From: Clitoria ternatea
Taxonomy: Eukaryota; Streptophyta; Magnoliopsida; Fabales; Fabaceae
DNA length: 64,000 bases
Direction of reading: 5' to 3'
Assembly: GCA_037962975.1 (NCBI GenBank)
Contig: CM075675.1
Coordinates: forward strand, 102,663,718 to 102,727,717
Shown here: positions 48,263 to 60,749 of the stretch, piece after piece
Position numbering within the stretch: position 1 is the stretch's first letter
Layout: each line of letters begins with the position of its first letter
The notes under the pieces: model-generated
Database searches by the model: none
What the model saw: only the letters and a program-made list of their open reading frames with translations
What the model was told of the DNA's origin: nothing
Position numbers and translations under genes: made by a program

Positions 48263-48549
48263 CTCCGTTTGTGAAGCGGCGTTGCATGTTGGTTGATCTT
48301 TATGGAATAAAGAGTTACGTGTTTGTGCTTCAATTTTAGAGTCGTTGTTTTATCTGCATGGGAACAAATTCTGCCATGGATAATCAATTCAAAGTTAGAG
48401 TGAAGATTAAATGCAGGAAGGCATTTCATTGAGAATGGAATTACATAAAAGATTGAGTTGGGATATATCTTTTCGAAACCTTTTCAAGGAAAGCATACAG
48501 AGGAAGATCCTTGAGTTAGGAAAAAAAAAGATCATACCGTATTACCCAA
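48263..48549 (-). other. 3' untranslated stretch between pol and the arrays in element E
   Basis: No ORF or repeat was recognised. It is AT-rich with no similarity that I can name. Confidence 0.4.
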
Positions 48550-51500
48550 CTAACTGTAATATATGCGTAAATTCAAAATGTTCCATTTATTTCTGACCGG
48601 AGTACCATCCAAGTTTTCTAGGCGGTATGTACCCTTGCCCAAAACCTCGATGACTCGGTATGGACCTTCCCAATTTGGTGCCAATTTGCCTTGGTGCGCA
48701 AATTTGTTGCCAATGTTGGCCCTTCTCAGGACCAAATCTCCCTCTTTGAAACGGCGTTCGCACATGCGTGCATTATACCGTTTGGCGGCCTTTGCTTTGA
48801 CAGCTTGATCTCTCACAAAGGCTTCCTCTCTCAACTCCGCCAAAACCTCCAATTCGTGTGCGAGGTTCTGTTGATTGGCTTCCTCATTGAAATGGAGGAC
48901 TCGAGCTGAAGGAGCTGTTAATTCTATGGGAATAACAGCCTCGACTCCATATGTTAGCCGATACGGAGATTCATTTGTGGTGGAGTGTGGGGTAGTTCTA
49001 TATGCCCATAAAACATGGCATAACTGATTTGCCCAATCTCCCTTTGCCTCACCAAGGCGTTTTTTGAGGCCCTTCAAGATTTCTCTGTTGGCGACCTCTG
49101 CTTGTCCATTGGTTTGAGGGTGTTCCACAGAAGAGAAAATCTGCGTGATGCTGAGATTTTCTAAGAGTTCAGTGAACTTGCGATCTGTGAACTGGGTGCC
49201 ATTATCAGTGACTATGCATTCAGGAAACGTGCAATGATATTCTCATAAACGAATCTTCGAGTCCTGGCTGACGTTATGTGCACCACTGCCTCTGCCTCAA
49301 TCCATTTGGTGAAATAATCAACACCAACTATCAAGTATTTGATACCGCCGGGCGCAGTTGGGAATGGACCTAGAATATCCATGCCCCATTGATAGAAAGG
49401 CCAGGGCGTTATTGATGATGACATTTCCTCGGCTAAAGTATGGTGAAAATTCGCGAATCGTTGACATTGATCGCATTTTTGAACATATGAGGCAACGTCT
49501 TGCTTCATAGTGGGCCACCAATACCCCGCCCTGAGGATTTTTCTCACTAGACTCCGTGCCCCTGGATGATGTCCACACTGCCCTTCATGGACTTCTTCCA
49601 AAACAGCTGACACCTCGTTTTCATTTATGCAAATTAAGTATGGGACAGAAATTCCTCGGCGGTATAGCTGCCCATCCAGGAGTGTATAATAGGGTGCCTC
49701 CCTCCTTAGCTTCTTTCGCTCAAGATCATCCGTGGGTAATTGTCCATTAACAAGATAATGAACTATTGGTGTTACCCAGGAGTTGTCATCAACGGGGCGA
49801 CTTTTAATCATATGAATTGAAGAGGGAAGGGATATACTTGGCTCCGCCAAAGTACTCTGTACAACTGTGGTTGTGCACCCCGCCTTCTTTGTGCTGGCTA
49901 ACCTGGACAGGATATCAGCATGTGTATTTTCTTCGCGAGGTACATGCTTGAAAGTTACTTCATCGAAGCGCTGTTTCAACTCATTGACGCAGTCCAGATA
50001 TTGTTGCAGTAGAGGTTCTTTAGCCTGATACTCACCAAGAATTTGTGAGATGACTAGTTGAGAATCACTGCATAGGGTGATAGTTTTGGCCCCAATATCT
50101 TGTGCTGCTCTGAGTCCGGCTAAGCAGGCTTCATACTCCGCCTGATTGTTAGACGTAGTGAAGGTAAAGTGCAATGAAATTTCAAGATGTACCCCGTCAT
50201 CACTTTCTATAACGATTCCTGCCCCACATCCTTTGCTGTTTGAAGACCCATCGACGTATACTGTCCAGTGTGAATGATCTGCATCTGGGCTAGAGCCTGT
50301 TAATTCAACTACGAAATCTGCTAGGACTTGTGCCTTGATAGCAGTTCTTGGTTCGTAGGATATGTCGAATTCAGAGAGTTCTATGGCCCATTTGATCATC
50401 CTTCCTGCCAAGTCTGGCTTGAACAATATAGTACGGAGTGGCAAGTCTGTGCGAATCAAGATGGGGTGTGCATGGAAATATGGTCTTAAGCGCCGTGAGG
50501 CCCAAACGACTGCAAGTGCTGCCTTTTCAATCTTCTGATAACGACACTCTGCACCATGCAATGTTTTACCAGTGAAGTACACCGGTCGTTGGCCTTCGAC
50601 TGTTTCTTTGACCAGGGCCACTGCCAGCGCTTCATCTGAAACAGACAAATAAACGATGAGTTGCTCACCTGGGCTTGGTTTTACCAGGATTGGAGGGCTG
50701 GCTAAGACATTTTTCAAGCTCTGGAAGGCCGCCTCTTGCTCTGGGCCCCAATTGAATTTCTTATCCTTCTTCAGCATCTTGTATAAGGGGAGAGAGCGAT
50801 GAGCCATTTTTGGCATGAATCGTGCTAGAGCAGCGATTTTGCCATTGAGGGATTGTACCTCTTTCAATGTTTTGGGGCTCTGCAACTCTTGTATCACACG
50901 ACACTTGTCAGGATTAGCTTCTATGCCTCTTTGCGTTAACATGAAACCCAAAAATCTTCCTCCAGGTACAGCAAATGTACATTTTAGTGGGTTGAGTCTC
51001 ATGTTGTATTGCTGCAAGCGTTGAAAAATGAGGCGTAGGTCTTCAACATGGTCTCCTCCCTCTGGAGTCTTGGCGATGATATCATCAATATAAACCTCCA
51101 CCAGCTTTGTGCGCATGCCCTCAAAGACCTTGTTGATCATGCGCTGGTAGGTGGCCCCAGCGTTCTTCAGCCCAAATGGCATGACATTGTAGCAAAAGAC
51201 TCCTCTGTCATTGATAAATGCTGTTTTCTCCTGATCATCCTCACACATTGGAATTTGGTTGTATCCGGAGTAAGCATCCATGAAGGATAGATACTTGTAT
51301 CCTGATGAGTCATCAACCAGTCTGTCAATGTTGGGGAGAGGATAAGGATCTTTGGGACAACATTTATTCAAATCAACGTAGTCTATGCACATGCGCCATT
51401 TGCCATTGGCTTTCTGCACCATAACCACGTTGGACAGCCAAGAAGAGTAACGGAGTTCCCTGATGAACCCCGCCTTAAGGAGTTCTTCGGTTTGTTCGCA

Positions 51501-53990
51501 AGCAGCATTTTGCTTAGCAGGACCCATACGCCGTTTCTTTTGTGCCACTGGCTTAGTTTCAGGATACACCGCCAGGCGGTGGCAACAGAAGTTAGGATCC
51601 ATACCAGGCATGTCTGCGGCTGTCCAGGCAAAAATCTCCTTGTACTCATGGAGGAGTGCAATCAGTCTTGCTTCCATGTTAGGCTCCAGCTTGTCATTGA
51701 TGTTAGTAATTTGCTCCGGGGTGCTGCCCAAAACAATAGGCTTGGAACCACCATCAGGAGTTGGTTTCAAAGGGTTCAGTGGGTCTATAGAAGACTCCGC
51801 CCTGGGATCAAGATCCACCAAGTTGACGGATGCCGCCGCACTGTTTCCTTCGTTCAATTTTCTTTTCTTAGACATGGTCTCAAGCTTCACCATGTTAAGA
51901 CTTAAATTGTAACAATAACGAGCCATCTCCTGGTCGCCCCTGACAGATGAGACTTGATTATCTTTGTCGATGAACTTGATTAACAAGTGGGGGGTTGAAA
52001 CGATGGCTTCCATGGCATTCAGAGTAGGCCGCCCAATGATGCCATTGTATGGGGATTTAACATCAATGACAAGGACCCTGGATTTCACAGTCCTTGCTCC
52101 AGGTTCACCATCGAAGGTAATCCTTGTGTCCAAGTAGCCTTTAGTAGGCTGTTTGGCGCCATTAAAAGCTGTGAGGTCCTGGGTGTAAGGCTGTAAATCA
52201 GCGTCAGTCAGTCCCATGCGTTTAAAACAGTCATAAAAAATAACGTCGCAGGAACTTCCCTGATCAACTAGGATACGTTTTACATCCATATTAGCGATCA
52301 CCGCAATGATCACTACCGCATCATCTCCCTCAGGAATGGTTGGGCCAAAATCATCATCTGTGAAAGTTATAGGCGGCGTCTGAACTCCGTCTCTGAATGG
52401 GCGATATTCTTTGTTCTTGCCCTGCACAGATAAGATCATGCGATGATGATTTTTCCGGACGGTGTTTGAGGGTCCGCCTCCTGCGAAGCCTCCAGCAATC
52501 ATGTCCACCACCTGCCTTTTACCTCGTGATCTAGGTTCAGGGCTCGGTTCTCGTTGGGCGGACTCCAGAACAATGCCTTTTTGTTTCTCCGACACCGCCG
52601 TACGTTTTGGTTCCCGAGTACTATCAGGATCCGGAGAACGATCACGATGTCGCTTTTCAAACTTCTCAGGCTCATCGTGAGATTTGCCTTTGAATAGGTA
52701 ATGTTTCAGTTTACCTTCACGAATGAGCATCTCAATGGTATTTTTGAGTTGCTTACATTCTTCTGTGGTGTGGCCAACTGACTCATGGAATTCACAATAT
52801 TTCTTCGGGTTTCCACCGCGCCTGATTGGGGGTGGACGTTGAATTCCATAAACATTGAGGGTGGTCCATCCTATTTCACGCAAGATTTGCTCGCAAGTTG
52901 TGTTCAGTGGTGCATAGTGAGCAAAATTGAACGCGCGTCTGTCTTGCTGTTTGAAAGGTTGGTTCCCTACTTTGTCCCTTTGGTGGGACTTATCATTCTT
53001 CAACAATTTATCTTTCCCTTTGTCTTGAGGTGGAGTTGCAGGGAGTGGTTTACTGCGAGATGCAGTGGCTTCCAGATGCATCTCAATACCCACGTACTTA
53101 GACGCCTTCCTGCGAAATTCCTCCATCGTGGTTGGAGGTCCCTTTGCCAAAGACAAAGCGAAAGGTGACTTTGGTTGCATAGCTTCTATGAGAATATGCA
53201 ACTGGATTGCCTCAGTCAGATCAGGGACCATGGCTGCCTCCTTGTAAAATCTCTTAAGGAAATCCTTCAGAGATTCTTTGTCGCCTTGTTTGATCTGAGC
53301 CAAGGTATGAGAAGTTCTGGGTGCATCCCTGGAGATTATGAAGTGGCTTCCAAAAGCTGAGGCCAGCTCCTTCCACGAATCAATGGAACCTGAAGGTAAG
53401 CTCTTGAACCAACTAAGAGCTTCGCCTGTAAGGGTTCTGGGGAACATTCTGCACATGACGTCCTCCTCAGCTCCTAGAAACATGGCCTCGTAGATATAAG
53501 CATCTAAATGCTTAGAGGGATCTGTTTCCCCAGTATATTTCCCTATAGAAATGGGCTGCATAGTTTGCAAATGTCTGGGTACATGTGCATTCATGAGCCT
53601 TTTAGAAAATGGGATGCTCATCTTATATCCTAAGGGGGATGCGTTTGAGCCTGCTCTCCTTCCTTCTTGATGCTGAGCATTCACCAGTGGGAGGCTTCGT
53701 TGCTCCTCCATGTATGTAGGAATACGAGAGTAGTGAGGAGTGCTTGATTCCTCCTGCATGTGTGGTTCATGGTGTGGCTGTCTTGCGGGACCAGCTTTCT
53801 CATGCACTGGGTTTGCTTTTTCACGACGAAGTTCCGCAAGTTCTTCTCTCAACATTCGAATCATGTCATCTCTTGGATCTAGAGAATCAGCTTGCGTTGC
53901 TTTTTTCTGAGCACCATCATCGAAGTTAAGACGTCTGGGATTGCGTGGAGGAGAATCCTCGTCCTGCATCTCTGGTCCTTGTCTCTCCAT
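48550..53990 (-). pseudogene. gag-pol polyprotein of element E, one frameshift in integrase
   Basis: An uninterrupted 1592-codon frame runs from the ATG at 53990 to 49212. The rest of integrase continues in another frame to the stop at 48550. Comparison with element C shows a 7-nt deletion near 49224, between the first and second catalytic Asp of integrase. Residues: coiled coil about 40-58; gag 145-310; CX2HX4HX4C knuckle 399-412; protease DQGSS at 576; RT with YIDD at 967-970; degenerate gypsy RNase H about 1080-1200; archaeal-type RNase H 1243-1365 with D1247, E1285, D1309 and D1359; integrase zinc finger about 1468-1510; first integrase Asp about 1538. The doubled RNase H is the hallmark of the Tat lineage. 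Apart from the deletion it looks competent. Confidence 0.93.
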
Positions 53991-54036
53991 TGATGATGAA
54001 GATTGATTAAAGATTGTGGGATTACCTAGTTTACAG

Positions 54037-54055
54037 GTCCCACTGGGCGTGCCAA
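54037..54055 (-). promoter_or_regulatory. Primer-binding site of element E
   Basis: On the minus strand TTGGCACGCCCAGTGGGAC directly follows the 5' LTR and is identical to that of element C. Confidence 0.8.
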
Positions 54056-54951
54056 TGAACTGTTCTTTACAGGGGGTGTAGAAGTATGCTTGTAGAACAA
54101 CTCAAAATATACATATAAATGTGTTCTTGATACAAAGCAATATGCGTATAAATGTAAATACAGAAAGTCTTTGTATGCTGAGGCGGAGTGCAATGTACTT
54201 TGGGGCGGTGTCACAGTCCGCCTGACGGGATCTATGTTGCCTTGACCCGATTGGGGGTGGTACCTGCAATCGTTCTCCGACGCTCAAGTCAGTATTTTAG
54301 AATACTTAGAGACTTAGAAAGACAATCAGAGAGAATTATGCAAGTAAGAGAGTGTAAGGTTCAGAGAATGGAAAAAAGATCCCTTATACCTTTTCGAGAG
54401 AGGTTTATATACCTGTTACTGGTGCTGCATTATTGGTAGGACCCGCTCCTTGTCTTCAGGCATAATACTGAAAAGGTAGTGGGTCCCTGCGCCGTTTACA
54501 TGCACCATTATTGTAGTAGGTATCACAACTTGTCTGGAAAGCGTTAGTGCTTTAATATTTTATTGTTATTTCCCTTTATGCGTGACAGCGTGATTCCCAT
54601 TATTAACCTCTCAAGACAGAGTCAATCTCGTGCCGGGGTTGTGAGTATGGGCTCGCTACGCAGTAGGGGAAATTCGGCATTCCGTCAATATTGAGTCTAT
54701 GGCTTGGCGGAGTAACAACTTTGGCGGGGTTACATTCCTTGGCGGAGTAACATGCCTGGACGGAGTTACATTCCTTGGCGGGGTAACGTGCGTGGGCGGC
54801 GTTATGAGCCTTGGCGGCGTTACTTGCCCTGGCGGTGTGCACTCCGTATATTATTTGTAGTGTATTTGAAGAGTACTTCTCTTTATTCAAAATGCTGATC
54901 TGGCAAGGCATTAAAGCCATGCTCTTGGGGGCCGGTGTTAGGACCGGATCA
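54056..54951 (-). repeat. 5' LTR of element E
   Basis: 896 bp. It differs from the other LTR at about six sites. TTGAGCGTCGGAGAA lies at 54287-54273 and the 18-bp repeats at 54704-54846. Confidence 0.95.
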
Positions 54952-54956
54952 ATAAC

Positions 54957-57535
54957 AAATCTCTAAAATGAAAAAATAAGAGATAAATAAATTCTTACTA
55001 AGTTTTAGTTTTTCGTCATGCTTGCTACATGCCCCCTCTCCGTATCCACACAAAATTATCATTCACAAATCAATCAAATAAGAATGACTCAACCACTATA
55101 CATAATCATCCAAATTCATTTGAAGTGTCTTAGTTATTAAAGTCCATATTAAGTCTTAGTGGTTCAGTCACGATATTATTTAGTCCACATCAAGTCCAAA
55201 TAATTTAATCATACCAGTTCATCAAAGTCCATATCAGGTCATTCAAGATAAGTCAGACAAGATATATGTGTTTTTAAATTTCAATTTATTAATTGAAGGT
55301 AATAATAAATATTACTTTAAAATAGCATAGTTGTTTCAAGTTTAAAAGAAGCAAAGACTCCTCTCATTATCCATATATCTTTCTATATTATATTCTTATC
55401 TCACTCCTCCTTACCTCTTGAAGGTTGATCCTTTGTGAAACGTTCATGTACATTTGTCTTTCGAATTCTAAAACACATCAATACCACCCCGGTTTAATAT
55501 AAAATACAATATTTGAAAATTCTTTAAAATTATGATTTTTTGTGTGTGTATGTATATATATACAAACTTAACACTCATTATTTTAATGAGGTAAGAATAT
55601 ATAAAAGTATATCATAATTAATAGACTTCAAACAAATGTTATCTTGCATAAAATAATCATCAAAAAAAATTATTTATAAAAATTATTATTTTAAATAGTA
55701 ATCATGAATAGTAACTATGAATAGTGACTGCGAATAATAATGATAAATAGTAATGATAAATAGTGAATAGTAAATAATAAAATAATAAATAGTGAACAAT
55801 AATCAGTAAATGGTAAATAACAACCGGTAATTAGTAATTCACAATAGTAATTCACTATTTGTAATAGTAACTTACTATTCAACATAGTTACTTAAAATAA
55901 TAGTATTATATGTGGTACAATAATAAATTTTAAAATGATAAAAAAACTTAATAATCATAAAAATGGTATGAAAGGAAATTATTATTACCTTATAATTTTG
56001 ACAGAATCTTTTTTCACTAAAAGATATTTTCTTCCTTACACTTACTATTATCCCTTTAACTATACTATATTTCTAAAATCTTTTTGAATTCATATGAAAA
56101 ATTCAGTTGAATGCGTCGGTACTTATAAGAAAAATATTTACTGTGAATTTCTTTATTTTAATTTAAAATATACTATGCATGAAAGAAAGTTTTGGTCATC
56201 ATTGTGTAACGTTTGAAATTATGTTGCATAGTAAATGTCGGCTGAATTATCAAAATTAATAGTAACTTCAAGTTTTGTACATTTAGAAAATCCAAAATTA
56301 ATCCATTTTGGAATATAGCGATATCATAATAAACCTCACTAACTTTGAGAAGAGTAACGTAAAATTTAAATTTCAAAATTCTAAAATTTTCTATTAATAA
56401 AAATCTACTCGTACTTTTTCAGTTCCGTTAGAATTGGTAAAAATTATATTTTTAACTCAAACCAAATGTTTTTAGATAAACCTACTTGTAATATATTTTT
56501 CTTAATTTTTTTACAATTTAACTCCACACTCTTGTGAAAATATTTTATTTTAGGTAACTTTATATGAATATAAAATTATTAAAAATATATTCTTTTTCAA
56601 ACTGTAGAAAAATTCCAAAAAATCACAAATATTTTGACTATCAAAAATTTCTAAAGGATCATAGTCTAAATCCTTCAAAATTCTAATTTAAAAATTTTAG
56701 CAATAATTTAATCCTAAATACGTAGAAATTGACATATAAAAATGTCCAAATAAAAATAGTGAAAAAGAGAAATCTTAACCTTTAAATTCTATTCAAAATA
56801 GTTTCTTAAACTTTAAAACTAATTCATTCATTTTAAAATTTTCATTCTAATTAAATTTTTCAAAAATATTATAATTATTTTCAAAATATATCACTTTATT
56901 TCCTAATGACCAAAAATAACTATATTTTTATTTTATTAAATTACAAAAATTTCTTCATAAGAGTATTTTACTAATATGAAATTATGACATTTAATAAATT
57001 ATATAATCATAATAAAAAAATAATATTTTACTAGTATTAGATGAAATAAATATAAGTACCAAAATTAGATAATTAAAACAGTTAATTAGTTAATGATAAA
57101 CTAATTAATAGTTAACGTTTCACAAATAAGATTACATTGGTGGTCACTAGTGTGATTAAAGAAAAGAATAATATTTGAATCATAAAAAAATTGTGAAGTA
57201 TAAATTATCTGTCTCATAGGATAAATCAGTTTTTAAAGTATTGACGACTCTATATATTCCATCTTATTTATGATAGGTAAACATCTCACATTAAACATTC
57301 ATTAGAACTTATCTACTGTTTGAGCGGAAAATAGGATGCTACATTTTTCATGTTTTTAAATGTCCATTTAACCTCACGAAGATCCAATTGAATTGATGAA
57401 AATTTACAATAGCAAAAGTATGGATTTTTGGCCCATTTGGGGTTTATTTTAAAAGAATTTGATGGTTAGGGGCAGATTAAAAACAAATTCATTGTCTGGA
57501 GCAAATCTTGTCTAATCATCTTTGCAAAACGTAAT
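54957..57535. other. AT-rich spacer
   Basis: No gene recognised. It contains an AATAGTA-type degenerate repeat (55690-55910) and long A/T stretches. Confidence 0.6.
55690..55910. repeat. Degenerate (AATAGTA)n repeat
   Basis: 'aatagtaa', 'aatagtga' and 'aataataa' are repeated with irregular spacing, then pass into the reversed form 'ttactatt' near 55850-55895. It may form hairpins. Confidence 0.6.
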
Positions 57536-57539
57536 TAGG

Positions 57540-57820
57540 CAGGGCGATTTATAAAACACGAGATGAGGTAGCATTTTCTAACATAAAAACGCAGGATCAT
57601 ATGACGTTTTACATGAATGCGTGACAAGTGGCACGCATGCAGCAAAAACACAGTTTCGTACCTGACCAAAAACGCATGGTGGACCTGCATATTGGCAGTC
57701 TGTAAAAACACAACTCTAGAGGACGTAAACCGAGGAAAAAATGCAACTTCACATGGCCTTTTTAGTGGCAAAAATGCAACTTGCCAATGCTTTTTCAGTG
57801 TCCTCATGACACGTGTCAGT
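57540..57820. repeat. Left terminal region of the MULE
   Basis: AAAAACGCA at 57585 and 57667, plus variants 'aaaaacaca' and 'aaaaatgcaactt' (twice). The right terminal region shows the same motif family in inverse orientation. Pairing is imperfect by eye. Confidence 0.5.
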
Positions 57821-58528
57821 CACGGGTATTCCCTACGTGCTTAAAAGGAACCGTGGTTCCTCTATGTTTTTCACCATGCGTTTTTACTTTTCCTCAGCCA
57901 GTTCACTTCTCTTCTTTCAGTGTTGGTATTTCAAAATCTTGTGTGAAGTTTGTTTCTTTAAAGGGTGCAATTTGTTTCTTTCAAGTGGGGATAGTAGAGT
58001 ATAAGGTAAGTATTTAATCTTTTTAGGTAAATTTTGTTAAAGACATGTATTATTGGTTCCATATATGATAACTTTGTTTAAGTTTGTTAGACTCATGTAG
58101 TGTTTTTGATTTTAAAATGTGTATATAAATATGTGTACATAAGTATTTAAAATTAGATTAGTTTGATAATTGAAGTTTTTTTTTTAAAATGAAATGAATA
58201 AGGAAAGTGATGCACAAATTTAAATATGGAAAATATACTGAAAATTAAATTATTATCGTATACTAAAAATATACCGAAATTAAATTATTATCATACTGAA
58301 AATATAGTGAGTTATAATGAGTTATTAGTAAGGAAAATGGTGCACAAATAAAAATGTATATACTAAAAAGTTATTTTCATTATGAGTTACAAAAGTTAAA
58401 ACTAGTGTTAAAATGTAGTTAGTTAATTTTTTGATTTCATGAGTTAGGTTTGTGAATTTTAAATATTTTAGGAAATAATATGACTAATTATTTGCAAGAT
58501 TTACAGGATACACACATCATTTTCTTCA

Positions 58529-60747
58529 ATGCATGGATCACGAGATGTCAAGCCTGGCCCTAATAATTCGTCACTACTGCGATTTCAAAATGTTTATATG
58601 TTAGAGGCGGTATGGAATGGAAAACCTGACCGTATTTCCCGAGGAGAAGGAGGGTCAGTTCTGGAGCAAATAGTTTCACTTTTGCATAGAGCTGGTTTCT
58701 TGGGGATTGCACAATTACATTTTTTTCAGGTGGAACCTGCATTGTTATCTGTCTTTGTGGAAAGGTGGCGACCAGAAACTCATACTTTTCATATGCCAGT
58801 TGGAGAATGCACAATTACATTGCAGGACGTGGCAATCCAAGTTGGACTTCAAGTGGATGGTCGGCCAGTGATAATTGATACCATTGCCCGAGATTGGAGG
58901 GTTGTAGTACAAAATTTGTTAGGTGCGTACCCCCTGAAGATATTATACAGGTTTGGTGTTTGAAGATGAAGTGGTTGTCTGACATCTTTGGCAACATTGA
59001 AGATCACATTGGGGACGATGTACAATTGGTGAGGTCTACACAAGCTTATATACTACGTTTGATAGGGGGTGTTGTGTTCCTCGATCATTCAAGTAGTAGG
59101 GTTTCATTTAAGTACCTATTGTTGCTTGAGGATCTTGATAGTATAGTTGGGGATCTGCAATGCTTAGTTATTTATATTGTGAATTGTGTAAATCTACTAA
59201 TTATGAGTGAGTGTCAATTTGTGGTCTTCAGCTGCTAATTAAGGTATGGGCCTGGGATAAATTCCCATCTATTGCTCCTAATGTCTGACCTCGTAATAGG
59301 CCCATGGGCACTTCGTATGCAGCACGGTAAGCATACTGTTGTTTCATATGTCATTTTTTTATATTAGTTTGCCTTTACATGTTGGGTTTTGATGATTCGT
59401 CTTTGTAGGTGGTTGGGTTCTGAAACCTTTAAAGCTGTGAGGCAGGATATTGATTTCTATCATCATGCCTTCGACCAAATAAAGTTTGATGAGGTATGAA
59501 TTAATACACTAAATTTACACAGACAACTGAATATGCATACAATAACCTTGACTATTATTGTTTTGTAGATTGTTTGGACTCCGTATGATGACAACATATT
59601 GCAGACGTTACCCGCACATTGCCTTGAAGGGTCTGAGTGTTGGAGAGTTGTCTTTCCACTTTTGTGCTCTAACATAGTTGAATAGCACCTGCCAGACCGA
59701 GTAATGAGACCATTCAGAATGCAACAACATATCCCCTCGGATCCTCGGCAACCAGAAAACTTGCATGAAATTACGCAGAGAGGGAAGACAGGTGAAAATT
59801 GGGGGCAATGTATGTGCCTTTGGTCACTATATAGGAAAACCACCTTTAGTACGTGTATACAAATCCACCCCAAGTTGGTGTATTGGGCGTAAACTCAGAG
59901 TACATGCGCTGGTTTAACATGCATACATGTAGATGGGTAATGCGTAAACATTGTGTGGCAGGACGCTCGGTAAGGTTTATTGAAAGTTGTTCCTTTGTGG
60001 TGGTTTCTACATCACTTTTCCAAATGACTAACAAATTGATTGGTTTTAGGTCGATGTTGTTTAAAGCATTCATTACATGGCAACAGAGGACGCACTAACT
60101 CCAACCTAGACACCAGCAAATTAGTTTGAACAGATAAGGCAGCAATCAGTTAATGTCATGCAACTGTGGGGAGCAGAGGGTCAGGTGTTGCAAGCTATCC
60201 AACCCACACCGACAGGAATACATGAAGCACCCAATGAGCTGTATGACATTAACATGCCTGGGAATAGGAATAAGCGCCAGGGGATTGTGAGGGGAAGGGC
60301 TCAAGAAGAACAACAGATGTGGACTCTACTCCAGCTACCTCCTCGAGAACACGGTCAATATTTTGTGCCTACATAGGTTAACCCCATTTTGCCATGGCCA
60401 ACCTATCAGTACCCATCACAGGGGTGTTAAGCAAATGATGACCAACAATTTTATTATACCCCGAATGTAGACACATTCTTTCCTAATGTTGGTGGAAACA
60501 CAGTTGGGCAGACAAGTTCATATGTTCCATCTCCTCATGAGTCATCGATGAAGTTTGTCCAAAATTTGTTACAGACGCCTAACACGTCACTTGTCACGCA
60601 TAAAGGTGAAGGTCCCTCCCATGATTTAGGGGAAGGCGTGGATCTAAACATGCGCTTGTTTTCAGCGACCAATTCTATAAACTTGGCGATGATGTAGAGG
60701 AGGATCATAACATCCCTGATCTGGATATAAGACAGAACCCTCACTGA
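58529..60747 (+). pseudogene. Plant mobile domain (PMD) gene, four visible exons, degenerate
   Basis: The start DVKPGPNNSSLLRFQ leads to the PMD signature: LHRAGFLGIAQL, then ALLSVFVERWRPETHTFHMPVGECTITLQDVAIQVGLQVDGRPV (about 58690-58870), AYILRLIGGVVF (about 59045) and LLLLEDLD. Introns with good splice sites lie at 59327-59408 (82 nt), 59494-59578 (85 nt) and 59970-60049 (80 nt). Later exons give IVWTPYDD and PDRVMRPFRMQQHIP, usual in this family. Stops at about 59286 (TGA), 59684 (TAG) and 60062, plus frameshifts, make it a pseudogene. PMD proteins include host MAIN/MAIL1, which act with a PP7-like phosphatase in silencing; transposon-borne members are known. The stop at 60747 is 2 bp from the end of the transposase gene. 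Confidence 0.8.
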
Positions 60748-60749
60748 TT

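Larger units (their letters stand above)
41614..54951 (-). mobile_element. Element E: nearly intact Ty3/gypsy (Tat/Ogre-like) retrotransposon, 13,338 bp
   Basis: Two 896-bp LTRs are flanked by perfect 5-bp duplications ATAAC (41609-41613 and 54952-54956). Reading on the minus strand: 5' LTR (54951-54056), PBS, gag-pol (53990-48550), two tandem arrays, an antisense two-exon gene (on the + strand, 43245-45907), polypurine tract, 3' LTR (42509-41614). I count six differences between the LTRs (about 0.7%), so the insertion is recent, perhaps a few hundred thousand years (inference from a rate of 1.3e-8). One 7-nt deletion in integrase is the only break I see in gag-pol. Confidence 0.96.

Noticed and set aside
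47582..48287. Overlapping plus- and minus-strand ORFs with QHIAVTP or SQLYAAPYR repeats
   Set aside because: Products of the 66-68-bp tandem array; no independent coding evidence.
51463..51912. Plus-strand ORFs of up to 149 codons opposite gag-pol of E
   Set aside because: Shadows of the conserved gag-pol frame on the minus strand; no similarity to known families.
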